Shown here: positions 21,932 to 30,309 of the stretch, one piece after another
Layout: every line of letters starts with the position of its first letter
Position numbering within the stretch: position 1 is the stretch's first letter
Source: Acetobacteraceae bacterium
GTDB taxonomy: Bacteria; Pseudomonadota; Alphaproteobacteria; Acetobacterales; Acetobacteraceae
DNA: 64,000 nt
Direction of reading: 5' to 3'
Assembly: GCA_024280945.1 (NCBI GenBank)
Contig: JAMXLO010000031.1
Span: 59,503 to 123,502, forward strand
Made by a program: the position numbers and the translations under genes
The notes under the pieces: model-generated
Database searches by the model: none
What the model was told of the DNA's origin: nothing
Seen by the model: only the letters and a program-made list of their open reading frames with translations

Positions 21932-22933
21932 TCAGCCAAGCTTTCCGGCGTATTTCTCCAATATCTCCCATGGTTGGTCGCCCAGCTTGTCACGCCAATA
22001 CTTGTAGAAGCCGCCTTCCTTCAGACCGGCGCGGAAGCTTCGGGTCTCGGCGGTGTTGAACACCAGGCCGGCCTTCTCGAGGTCGGCCTGCACCACCTTG
22101 TCGTTGGCGGCAATGTCCTCGCGCTCATGCCGTGCCGCCTCGTTCAGGTTGCGCGCCACGATGGCCTTCAGGTCGTCCGGCAATCCCTTCCACGCCGCAG
22201 CGTTGCAGCACATCCAGTGGCCGTCCCAAACGTGGTTGGTAAGCGAGCAGTATTTCTGCACCTCGTACAGCTTGGTTACCTTGATCAGCGTCAGCGGGTT
22301 CTCCTGCGCGTCGGCGATATGGGTCTGCAGCGCCGAATAGACCTCGGTGAATTGCATCGACAGCGGCGCGGCCTTCAGAGTCTGGAACAGCGTCACCAGG
22401 CTGGGTGCGACCGGCACACGGATTTTCAGCCCGACCAGATCGGATGCGGTCTTGATCGGTTGGGTGCTGGTGGTGATCTGGCGGAAACCCAGGTCCCACA
22501 TCTGGTCCATCGCCACCAGCCCGGCCTTGGCCGCGATCTGGCTTCGTATATACGCGCCGAGTTCGCCGTCCATCGCCGGCCACACCTTGGAATAATCCGA
22601 CCATGCGAAGCCCAGCGCGCTGACCGCGGTCACCGGCAGGATCGACGCGAGGATCTGTCCCGTCGGCTGGCAGAACTCGATGGCTCCCTGGCGGGCCTGT
22701 GACAGCAGGTCGTTATCGCCGCCAAGCTGGGCATCGGGGAAGATCTGCAGCTCCATTCGCCCATTCGATTCTTTGCCTATCTGTGCCGCTGCTTCCGCCA
22801 GGCGGATGTGGAATGGGAAGGTGAGCGGCGATGTATGCGCGAACTTCCAGGAGTATTCTGCGGCACGTGCATAGCGCGTCACCAACGGCGCAGCCAGGGC
22901 GCCAACAAGCAGTCTGCGTCGCGTCATTCTCAT
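21932..22933 (-). CDS. TRAP transporter substrate-binding protein DctP-like
   Basis: A 333-residue periplasmic receptor of the DctP family, which captures carboxylates or similar organic anions for a tripartite ATP-independent transporter. A signal peptide with a twin-arginine-like start (MTRRRLLVGALAAPLVTRYA) precedes the mature part. Family features include the FAHTSPLTFPFHIRLAEAA opening, the IFPDAQLGGDNDLLSQ segment and the basic region IRVPVAPSL with the arginine that binds the ligand carboxylate. No DctQ or DctM membrane genes are adjacent, so it is an orphan receptor here. Start 22933 is supported by GAGGAAA upstream. Confidence 0.9.
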   Translation of the reverse strand: MRMTRRRLLVGALAAPLVTRYARAAEYSWKFAHTSPLTFPFHIRLAEAAAQIGKESNGRMELQIFPDAQLGGDNDLLSQARQGAIEFCQPTGQILASILPVTAVSALGFAWSDYSKVWPAMDGELGAYIRSQIAAKAGLVAMDQMWDLGFRQITTSTQPIKTASDLVGLKIRVPVAPSLVTLFQTLKAAPLSMQFTEVYSALQTHIADAQENPLTLIKVTKLYEVQKYCSLTNHVWDGHWMCCNAAAWKGLPDDLKAIVARNLNEAARHEREDIAANDKVVQADLEKAGLVFNTAETRSFRAGLKEGGFYKYWRDKLGDQPWEILEKYAGKLG

Positions 22934-23694
22934 AGAGTGCGTTTCCTCACAGGCAGGCCAAATCACCGCTTACGCGGGTGCATGCCGGATTATGGGCGGA
23001 CAAGCCGCGGAATGACCAGCAGCCATCGGGCCGACGCCCGGCCCTGCGTGTCTGCGATCCACCCTTCTTCTGGCGAGCAGATCGGGTCAGCAGCAGCAAC
23101 ATACGGACCCGAGAGAGAGCCATGAGCAGGGTGGTATGCATCGTTCGACCTTCTATGGTCGGAGCGTGGGCCGGTCTTCCAAAAGGTGTTGTGGTCGGGC
23201 GGTGGGCATCGCCCCCAAAGGTCCGCTTCGACAGCCTGCATCACCTTCCGGATGCGGCTAAGGCGTCCGATGCCCTTGAACCGGCGGCTCCTCCGGTCTT
23301 CGCGATATGACAATTGCATGAAACCCAGACTCCAGGCCGTCCACAGCTAGTTTCGTTTCGCAACTATAGATTGCTGAACGATGGTTGGGACCGGGCAGCG
23401 GGGGTTCAGGTCGGTTTGTCAACGGGTTACCGCTTGCCTAGAAACTAGGCAATCCCGCTGACGCGTTGAATTTGGCCTGTCCCTCCAACCCCGAACCATA
23501 TTTGTCCACAGGGTTATGCACGCAATCTGGGGACGAAATTGTCTCGCATCGAAACAGGGGAAGGGTTCGCTGACGCTTTTGCCATTTCGTCGCGCAGGTC
23601 CAGCAACGAACGGCTGGTCTTGCGCATGTATCTGTTGGTCTCTGTGCCAATGAAGCAGTCGATCGCAATCCGCCGCCGTGCGATGGCCGCTGTG
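22934..23694. other. gene-poor interval of about 760 bp
   Basis: No convincing gene is seen. Overlapping open frames on both strands (for example 22978-23310 plus and 22990-23319 minus) have no recognisable products. A 37-codon minus frame (23514-23627) has no clear ribosome site. The interval holds a perfect 19-bp palindrome (23434-23452) and two DnaA-box-like sequences (23502-23510 and 23514-23522), and its middle is less GC rich than its surroundings. Confidence 0.5.
23434..23452. promoter_or_regulatory. perfect operator-like palindrome
   Basis: TTGCCTAG and CTAGGCAA flank a three-base spacer. The 8-bp arms and odd spacing look like a dimeric regulator site more than a terminator. It lies about 480 bp from the nearest start codon (22933), so its target is unclear. 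Confidence 0.4.
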
Positions 23695-24060
23695 TCAACG
23701 GCTTGCCGGAATGCAGAGGCCGAAGACCATGCTGCACATCGCCGTGTCGCCGGAAAACGTCGAGCTGACCAGTCGATCGTTCTGGAATACGGCATCCACC
23801 GAGCAGGACGCGACCGGAAACGCCGTGGGACTGGTCACGCCGATCGCTTCACCCCGCCTCAGGTTGGTCACGAATGACATATGATCCTGGCCCGCGTTTG
23901 ATGTCTCCAGCAGCGGTGGGCCCGAACAGCTCAGAAACCGCGCCTTCTCAATGCCCTTCAGCGATGCCGCAAGGTTCGCCGGTGCCGGCTGGGAACAGTC
24001 GGCACAGGTTGCTACGCACAACAATACGCCGATCCGGCCAAACCGCAGCTGTATAGACAT
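23695..24060 (-). CDS. small secreted protein, possible lipoprotein
   Basis: A 121-residue protein beginning with a short hydrophobic signal (residues 6-20). Cysteines at 19 and 22 follow it, but the lipobox is not canonical (VATC), so lipidation is uncertain. The mature part has a conserved-looking run (KGIEKARFLSCSGPP, DHMSFVTNLRRGEA) and ends with a hydrophobic SMVFGLCIP. Start 24060 has a GAGAGGAA ribosome site. The much longer frame to 25068 covers the opposite-strand DUF2092 gene and is not used. Function unknown; probably periplasmic. Confidence 0.65.
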   Translation of the reverse strand: MSIQLRFGRIGVLLCVATCADCSQPAPANLAASLKGIEKARFLSCSGPPLLETSNAGQDHMSFVTNLRRGEAIGVTSPTAFPVASCSVDAVFQNDRLVSSTFSGDTAMCSMVFGLCIPASR

Positions 24061-24243
24061 GGGTTCCTCTCGCGCGCAATGGTCGATACGGGATGCGCAG
24101 CGGCTGTGGCAATCCGATTGGCTTAGATCAATGATGCGATCCCTGCTATGGTTTGGCCGGAATTGCCTGGGGTTCGGACCGGTGCCCCTTAACCCTACCG
24201 AGCACGCTGGTTTTGTTCGCCCTGCGCAGGGAGATCTCGTCTC

Positions 24244-25056
24244 ATGGTTCGCTTCATACAGCGCATGATCTGGCTGCTGTTGCTCATGGCGTTCGTCCTT
24301 CCGCAGGCAAGGGCGCAGTCGGCCCAGACGGCACCGCCCCAGGCGCCACCGATCGAACCGAAGGCGATCGACATCCTCAAGGCATCCTGCGAGATGCTGT
24401 CCGCAGCCAAGGCCATGTCGTTCACGGCGGTCAGCACCTATGAGCGTGCCGCCCGGAACGGACAGCCGCTGTTCTATACCACCAGGAACGAGGTCATGCT
24501 GCAGCGCCCCGACAAGCTGCGGGTGATCACCCCGGGCGATGGCATACCGGATGAGTTCTACTATGACGGCAAGGCCATGATGGCCTACGTGCCGTCCCAG
24601 GACCTCGTCGCCGTTGCGGATGCGCCGCCGACGATCGATCAGCTGGTCGATGCGGCATGGGAAAAGGCAGCCATCTACTTCCCGTTCGCCGACGTGATCC
24701 TGTCGAAGCCATGCGCGGTATTCGAAGAGCATGGTATCAATTCGGCATTCTATGTCGGGCAATCGAAGGTGGTCGGTGGCACCACGACGGACATGGTCGC
24801 GGTGGCCGGGGACAATGTGCAGGCCGAGTTGTGGATCGGTACCGCGGATCACCTGCCGCGCATGGTGCGCGTGGTGTACCCGCACGAGCCCGCACGTGCG
24901 CTGTATCAGACCGAGTATGCCGATTGGCGGCTGACCGATTCGGTCGATCCGGCGACGTTCCGGTCCGAGAAGGCGGCCAAAGGCAAGCCGATGGCATTCC
25001 AGCCGCCAGGCCTGCGCGAACCGCCGCCGGCCCAGAAGCCGCCGGCCAAGCCGTAG
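24244..25056 (+). CDS. DUF2092 family periplasmic protein
   Basis: A 270-residue secreted protein. A signal peptide (residues 1-24, ending ARAQ) is followed by a proline-rich spacer and a domain of the DUF2092 family (predicted periplasmic, LolA/LppX-like fold): ASCEMLSAAKAMSFTAVSTYE, then a NEVMLQRPDKLRV strand and a YYDGKAMMAYVP strand. Family members may bind lipids or lipoproteins but none of this type is well characterised. The C-terminus is proline/lysine rich. Right after the stop, the +1 frame stays open for about 50 more codons with a Gly/Tyr/Cys composition, so the true C-terminus may have been lost to a frameshift. Confidence 0.8.
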   Translation: MVRFIQRMIWLLLLMAFVLPQARAQSAQTAPPQAPPIEPKAIDILKASCEMLSAAKAMSFTAVSTYERAARNGQPLFYTTRNEVMLQRPDKLRVITPGDGIPDEFYYDGKAMMAYVPSQDLVAVADAPPTIDQLVDAAWEKAAIYFPFADVILSKPCAVFEEHGINSAFYVGQSKVVGGTTTDMVAVAGDNVQAELWIGTADHLPRMVRVVYPHEPARALYQTEYADWRLTDSVDPATFRSEKAAKGKPMAFQPPGLREPPPAQKPPAKP

Positions 25057-25258
25057 CGGGGGACGCAATGCGAGTGGCTACTATCGGGGCGCTGCCATTG
25101 GAGCGACCGGCACCCGTACCTCGACGGCATCCGGCAGCGCCGGTTGCTGCAATTGCGGCGGTTATGGTGCAACCTGGATATACTATCAGCCCGTTCCTCG
25201 ACCCTGACCGTCTGCGGGCCATGGCTGCCGGCAGGAGATCCGAGAAAGGATAGATGAG

Positions 25259-25951
25259 ATGCGCAAGCTTTCCGTGGCGATTGCAGCGTCGGTTCTGGTC
25301 GCCGGTTTGCCGTTGGCATCGGCGCAGGCTTGGTTCCATGGCTACTCAGGCGGCGGTTTCTCGCGCGGCGGCAGTTTCGGTGGTTGGAATCATTCCAGCA
25401 CCTTCGGGGCAGGCGGCTACTCGCACTCGAGCGATTGGGGCGGCTGGGATCACAGCACGCAGGTCACCTCGAGCGGCGTTGCGCACGAGAGCGACTATGG
25501 GGGTGCCTGGCACGGCACGGCGGCGACCCCGGAAGGCGCGTATCACGCCGGCGACTACGGTGGCTACTATCACAGCACCGCGGTGGGGCCGTATGGTGCG
25601 GAACACACAGGCTACTACGGTCACACCACCACGATGGCGTACGGGGCCTACTATCACCAGCCGGCTACGGTGAACTATTATGGCGCCGGTTGCTACAATT
25701 GTGGCTACAACGGTTGGGGCGCCGCAGCGGCCGGCGCGGCCGTCGGCGCGGCGGCCGGCGTGGCAGTTGGTGCCGCCGCGGGATCTGCCGCCACGGCCGC
25801 TGCGTATGCGGCACCGCCAGCATATGTCGCGGCGCTGCCAGCGGGTTGCTTCTACCAGGCTGCCTATCAGGAATATCAATGCGGCAGCACCTGGTACAGG
25901 CCCGCCTATGGGGCCAACGGCGTCTACTACCAGTACGTCGCGGCACCCTAA
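25259..25951 (+). CDS. secreted Gly/Tyr/His-rich low-complexity protein
   Basis: A 230-residue secreted protein. After a signal peptide (residues 1-23, ending ASAQA) residues 25-145 are rich in Gly, Tyr, His, Ser and Trp with loosely repeated GYYHST or GGWDHST units. Residues 150-190 form an Ala/Gly stretch that resembles a glycine-zipper membrane segment. The C-terminus has four cysteines overall (two in GCYNCGY, two later) and several YYQ/YRP motifs. No known family. Such proteins are often surface or matrix components, but that is inference. It follows DUF2092 by about 200 bp on the same strand. Confidence 0.7.
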   Translation: MRKLSVAIAASVLVAGLPLASAQAWFHGYSGGGFSRGGSFGGWNHSSTFGAGGYSHSSDWGGWDHSTQVTSSGVAHESDYGGAWHGTAATPEGAYHAGDYGGYYHSTAVGPYGAEHTGYYGHTTTMAYGAYYHQPATVNYYGAGCYNCGYNGWGAAAAGAAVGAAAGVAVGAAAGSAATAAAYAAPPAYVAALPAGCFYQAAYQEYQCGSTWYRPAYGANGVYYQYVAAP

Positions 25952-26190
25952 GTTCCTCCCACGCCGCGCGAACGCCTCCCGCGCTGTGTCACCAAACCCG
26001 CGCAACGGTTGCAGTTGCACCGCGCTCAACCATGGCACAGCAATGCAGGAATGGACCTCACAGCGAGATCGGATAAGTTCACTTCTATGGTGGTATCGAA
26101 TTCAACGATCGGATCGTCCGCTGCCTGGGGTCCTTGCCCTCATCGGTCAGGCAGCAAGAACCAGCCATCGTCCGCGATCCAAGGTGTGTC

Positions 26191-27876
26191 ATGAGCAATA
26201 CCAATAGCACGTCGGTGCTCGCCCGCGCCGGGATCAGACACTCGCGACGCATTCCGGTGATTTGGGTCATCCCGATCCTCGCCATCGTGATCGGCGTGTG
26301 GTTGGCCTGGGACACACTCTCCAAAGAGGGGCCCACGATCACCATCACCTTCGAGACTGCGGAAGGTCTGCAGGCCGGCCAGTCTCAGCTCAAGTTCAGA
26401 GACATAACGCTGGGCACGGTGAAGAGCCTGGATCTGTCCAGGGACCACTCGCATGTCGCGGTGACGGTTGCCACCACTCGACAAGCCGAACCACTGCTGA
26501 CCGACCAGACAGTTTTCTGGGTCGTCAAACCGCGCCTGTTCGCCGGCAACATATCCGGCCTCGATACGCTGCTGTCAGGCTCCTATATCGGCATGATGCC
26601 CGGAGCGGCCGAGGGCAAGCCGCAGCGGGCCTTCACCGGCCGGGAGGAACCGCCAGTCCTGCAGGCCAATACCCCGGGACACACCTTCTCGCTGAAGGCG
26701 AGCCGGCTCGGTTCGATCTCCGTCGGCTCGCCGGTGTACTTCCGCGATCTTGACGTGGGCGAGGTCCTTGGCTGGGACGTCGCCGACATGGCGCAGAGCG
26801 TCACTATCCATACCTTCGTTCGTGCGCCGTACGACCGCTATGTGACCGACGACACCAGGTTCTGGAACGCGTCGGGGGTCTCGCTGAAAATCGGCGGGAC
26901 GGGGGTCGAATTGCAACTCGAGTCATTGCGGGCGCTGTTGCTCGGGGGAATCGCATTCACCACACCCGACGAAAAATCGATTGGCAAGATGAGCGCCGAC
27001 AATCACGTGTTCCCGCTGTTCGCCAGCCGGGAAGCCGCCGACGCAGCGTCCTATAGTCGCAAGATTCCGGTGATATCCTTCTTCCCCGGCTCGGTTCGTG
27101 GTCTTGGACCGGGCTCCGAGGTGACCATGCATGGCCTGGCCATCGGGCACGTAACGAGCGTGGCGCTCAGCTACGACCCTGCCAAGGATACCATCGTCGC
27201 GCCGGTCCGCTACGAGGTCGAGCCGGAGCGGATCGTCGGCATCGGCAATCACGTGTTCGCTTCGACCCACGAGGCGGTTCAGAACGTCCTGCAGCGTGGG
27301 CTGCGGGCGAGCCTGGAGAGTGCCAGCCTGATCACGGGTCAGCAGATGGTGACGCTGGATTTCGTGCATGACGCGCCGCCCGCATCGGTGATGATGGATG
27401 GCGAAGACTTCGTCCTGCCGACCACCGGAGGCACCGGTCTGGCCGGTCTTCAAGCTTCGGCCACGGCACTGCTGGAACAGGTCAGTGCTATCCCGTTCAA
27501 GCAGATCGGCGACAACCTGGCGGGTATCCTGCAGAGCACCAACAATCTGACCAACGGTCCACAGGTGCAGAAGTCGCTGGAGGACCTTTCGGCGACCCTC
27601 GCCAGTGCCAAGCAGGTGCTGCAGCATATCGATGCCTCGACAAGCAAGGCGCTGCCAGAGATTGCCGCCGGACTGGAGAAGACGCTGACCAACGCCAACA
27701 AGCTCATGCTGTCGATCAACACCGGCTATGGCGACAACACGCAGTTCAGCCGGGATCTCGGGCGGCTGCTGGTCCAGTTGAATGACGCCGTGCGCTCCAT
27801 TCGCTCGCTGACCGATTTGCTGGCGCGCCATCCCGAGGCCCTCATCAAGGGACGCTCGACTGGAGGCGTGGAGTAA
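26191..27876 (+). CDS. pqiB: MCE-domain intermembrane transport protein PqiB
   Basis: PqiB, 561 residues: one N-terminal inner-membrane helix (about 22-42, VIWVIPILAIVIGVWLAW), three MCE domains (first near 50-140, second near 160-255, third near 285-400) and a C-terminal helical region that builds the tube across the periplasm in characterised homologues. PqiB moves lipids or hydrophobic compounds between membranes with PqiA and PqiC. Start 26191 has an AAGGTG site. It opens the operon pqiB-pqiC-pqiA, overlapping pqiC by one base; in E. coli the order is pqiA-pqiB-pqiC. Confidence 0.92.
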   Translation: MSNTNSTSVLARAGIRHSRRIPVIWVIPILAIVIGVWLAWDTLSKEGPTITITFETAEGLQAGQSQLKFRDITLGTVKSLDLSRDHSHVAVTVATTRQAEPLLTDQTVFWVVKPRLFAGNISGLDTLLSGSYIGMMPGAAEGKPQRAFTGREEPPVLQANTPGHTFSLKASRLGSISVGSPVYFRDLDVGEVLGWDVADMAQSVTIHTFVRAPYDRYVTDDTRFWNASGVSLKIGGTGVELQLESLRALLLGGIAFTTPDEKSIGKMSADNHVFPLFASREAADAASYSRKIPVISFFPGSVRGLGPGSEVTMHGLAIGHVTSVALSYDPAKDTIVAPVRYEVEPERIVGIGNHVFASTHEAVQNVLQRGLRASLESASLITGQQMVTLDFVHDAPPASVMMDGEDFVLPTTGGTGLAGLQASATALLEQVSAIPFKQIGDNLAGILQSTNNLTNGPQVQKSLEDLSATLASAKQVLQHIDASTSKALPEIAAGLEKTLTNANKLMLSINTGYGDNTQFSRDLGRLLVQLNDAVRSIRSLTDLLARHPEALIKGRSTGGVE

Positions 27877-28463
27877 TGGTCCTAAGTTGCCTTCGTGCCG
27901 TCTCCACGCTTGGCCTTCTCGTCGGCCTCGCCGCATGCTCTTCGCCAAGTCCGGCGCTCTACACGATCGCACCCGTGCCTGGCGTTCAGCAGGCGGCATC
28001 GCCCAAAGTGATCGTGCTGCAGCAGATCGGTCTGGAGCGCTATCTGGAGCGGTTGCAGATCGTGCGCTCGTCCGAGGACTACAAACTGGACGTGATGTCG
28101 AACGATTGGTGGGGCGAGCCGCTGGGAGCGATGCTGAGCCGCGTCCTGGTTGACGAGTTGCAGCAACGGTTGCCGCAGAGCGTGGTCCTCAGCGAGGTCG
28201 GCGCTGTCTCCGCCCCGGCCGACGCAACGGTGACGCTGAATATCCAGCGGATGGACAAGGATGCGAGCGGCAACCTGATCCTGTCGGCGCAGGCGGGGAT
28301 CATATTCAAGGGCAGGACGGCCGCACCGGTACTGCATAATTTCCGCTTCAGCGTCACGCCACCTTCTTCCGGCATACCTGGCGAGGTGGCGGCAATCAGT
28401 ACCGCGGTGGGTCAACTTGCGGACGGGCTGGCGGCAATGCTGGTGGCCCGACCCGGCCGCTGA
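27876..28463 (+). CDS. pqiC: PqiC/YmbA-type lipoprotein
   Basis: A 195-residue outer-membrane lipoprotein of the ABC-transport auxiliary (PqiC) family. The signal ends in a lipobox LAAC with Cys21 as the lipidation site. The body has the family segments ASPKVIVLQQIGLERYLERLQIV and WWGEPLGAMLSRVLVDELQQRLP. PqiC is thought to dock the PqiB tube to the outer membrane. TAATG and TGATG one-base overlaps with pqiB and pqiA imply coupled translation. Confidence 0.88.
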   Translation: MVLSCLRAVSTLGLLVGLAACSSPSPALYTIAPVPGVQQAASPKVIVLQQIGLERYLERLQIVRSSEDYKLDVMSNDWWGEPLGAMLSRVLVDELQQRLPQSVVLSEVGAVSAPADATVTLNIQRMDKDASGNLILSAQAGIIFKGRTAAPVLHNFRFSVTPPSSGIPGEVAAISTAVGQLADGLAAMLVARPGR

Positions 28464-29740
28464 TGCAACATCATTCGGATGACCTAGTCACACCTTCGCA
28501 GTTATGCGAATGCCTCGGATGCGGTCTGTTGCAGGACGTCCCGCCTCTTGCCAAAGGGGTGACTGCCTATTGCGCGCGTTGTTCCACCGTCCTGCATCGG
28601 ACCACAACGCATCCGCTGGGCCATAGCATTGCCCTGAACATCGCGGCCCTGGTGCTGCTGCTGGTGATGTGCACCACGACGCTGATGAGCGTGCAGACGG
28701 CAGGGATTGCTCACAGCGCCTATCTCTTGTCGGGGCCCGCCGAACTGGTGCAGCGGAACATGGCACCCCTTGCCGCCGTGGTGGTCTTCGTCACGGTGCT
28801 TGCGCCAGCAGGCAAACTGATCGGCACCCTCTACGTCCTGATCCGATTGCGAGAAGCAGCGCCACCGCATCATTTGCGGCGGATCTTCAGCCTGGCCGAA
28901 CGGCTGCGCCCCTGGTCGATGATCGAAGTGTTCGTATTCGGTGTGTTTGTCGCTTACGCAAAACTTGGCGACCTTGTGCATATAACGCTCGATGCAGGTG
29001 TCTACGCTCTGATGGCGCTGACCATCGTCATCATCTGGGCCGACAGTGCGCTCGATCGCGAGGCTGTCTGGCAGCGGCTCGATCGAAGGCTCCGATCGGA
29101 CAGTCGCGCCGCTATGGCCAGCCGCGCCATCGATCCCGTCGGATGCGAGGTATGCCGCCTGGTCAGCATGCGGTACGAAGAGCATGCGCAGTGCCCGCGC
29201 TGCGATGCAGCCCTGCATAGGCGCAAGCCAGACAGCGTGGTACGAACCTGGGCACTGGTGATTGCGGCAGCGGTGCTCTATGTGCCGGCGAACTACTATC
29301 CGGTTCTGACGGTGATGCAGCTTGGCGCGGGTGCGCCGAGTACGATCATCGGCGGCGTGGCAGAGTTGATCTCCTCGCGTATGTACCCGCTCGCGGCGCT
29401 GGTGTTCTTCGCCAGCATCGCGGTTCCGATGCTGAAGCTGATGGGCCTTAGCATCATGCTGGTGGCCACACAGTTGGGCCGAGCGGACTGGCTGCGCGAC
29501 CGAACCCGTCTCTATCACGTCGTGCGCTGGATCGGGCGATGGTCGATGATCGACATCTTCATGGAAGCGCTGCTGGGAGCGTTGGTAAAGTTCGGCACCG
29601 TGATCACGATCGAGCCTGGGGTCGGCGCGATGGCGTTCTGCGGCGTGGTCATCCTGACCATGTTTGCGGCCGAAACATTCGATCCGCGCCTGATGTGGGA
29701 TGCGGCGCAGCGGCGTGAAGCGTTGCCTGCCGTTGCGTGA
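28463..29740 (+). CDS. pqiA: PqiA family integral membrane protein
   Basis: PqiA, 425 residues, with two repeats of a four-helix membrane unit. Each repeat starts with a rubredoxin-like zinc ribbon: CECLGCG with CARC near residues 12-35, and CEVC with CPRC near 230-250. Helices follow at about 54-76, 95-120, 145-165, 175-195 and again in the second half. PqiA works with PqiB and PqiC in intermembrane transport and is linked to membrane stress in other bacteria. It ends the operon. Confidence 0.92.
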   Translation: MQHHSDDLVTPSQLCECLGCGLLQDVPPLAKGVTAYCARCSTVLHRTTTHPLGHSIALNIAALVLLLVMCTTTLMSVQTAGIAHSAYLLSGPAELVQRNMAPLAAVVVFVTVLAPAGKLIGTLYVLIRLREAAPPHHLRRIFSLAERLRPWSMIEVFVFGVFVAYAKLGDLVHITLDAGVYALMALTIVIIWADSALDREAVWQRLDRRLRSDSRAAMASRAIDPVGCEVCRLVSMRYEEHAQCPRCDAALHRRKPDSVVRTWALVIAAAVLYVPANYYPVLTVMQLGAGAPSTIIGGVAELISSRMYPLAALVFFASIAVPMLKLMGLSIMLVATQLGRADWLRDRTRLYHVVRWIGRWSMIDIFMEALLGALVKFGTVITIEPGVGAMAFCGVVILTMFAAETFDPRLMWDAAQRREALPAVA

Positions 29741-29811
29741 CGTGACGTGTGCGGCGTGATCGTGCGATGGTCCCCGCTTCGGAGCGTGTGTCACAAGGAG
29801 GCGTTCGGGTT

Positions 29812-30309
29812 ATGAATGCGGAACAGCTTCGCGCCATGCAGGCGCCGGTCAAGCAACGCTATCGCGATACGCCAGATGCCGCGCGGGTTCTCGCTCGCGC
29901 TGAGGCGCGGCTCGATCGCGATGACATTGCCTGCACGGTGCCATCGTGGCACGGCGATGTCACGGCGGGACTGCACCAGTCAACCGGCGGTTCCGGCGAA
30001 CAGGCCTGCTCGGCTGACATGTTGCTCGAGGCACTGGTCGCCTGTGCCGGCGTCACGTTGCAGGCAGTGGCGACAGCATCCGGTGTCACCATTCGCAGCG
30101 GACGGGTGATCGCGGAAGGCACGTGGGATGCCCGCGGCACACTCGGCATCGACCGCAGCGTTCCAGTTGGCCTGAGCGAGATTGCGCTGCGGTTCGAGAT
30201 CGACAGCGATGCCGATCCCGCCAAGCTGGAGCGCATGATCCAGACCACCGAGCGCTACTGCGTCATCCTGCAGACGTTGCGCAATCCGCCGCGCATCACC
30301 GTCGGCTGA
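29812..30309 (+). CDS. OsmC family protein
   Basis: A 165-residue OsmC/Ohr-fold protein. The two redox cysteines are present: C78 in EALVACAGVTLQ and C150 in TTERYCVIL. OsmC proteins reduce organic hydroperoxides through these cysteines, though many OsmC-like members have other roles. Start 29812 is supported by AAGGAGG at 29795-29801. It follows pqiA by 71 bp on the same strand and its 3' end overlaps the convergent tcuA gene by 14 bp. Confidence 0.88.
   Translation: MNAEQLRAMQAPVKQRYRDTPDAARVLARAEARLDRDDIACTVPSWHGDVTAGLHQSTGGSGEQACSADMLLEALVACAGVTLQAVATASGVTIRSGRVIAEGTWDARGTLGIDRSVPVGLSEIALRFEIDSDADPAKLERMIQTTERYCVILQTLRNPPRITVG

Noticed and set aside
23695..25068. A 457-codon minus-strand open frame
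   Set aside because: Most of it is antisense to the DUF2092 gene; only the last 121 codons from 24060 have a ribosome site and a protein-like composition.
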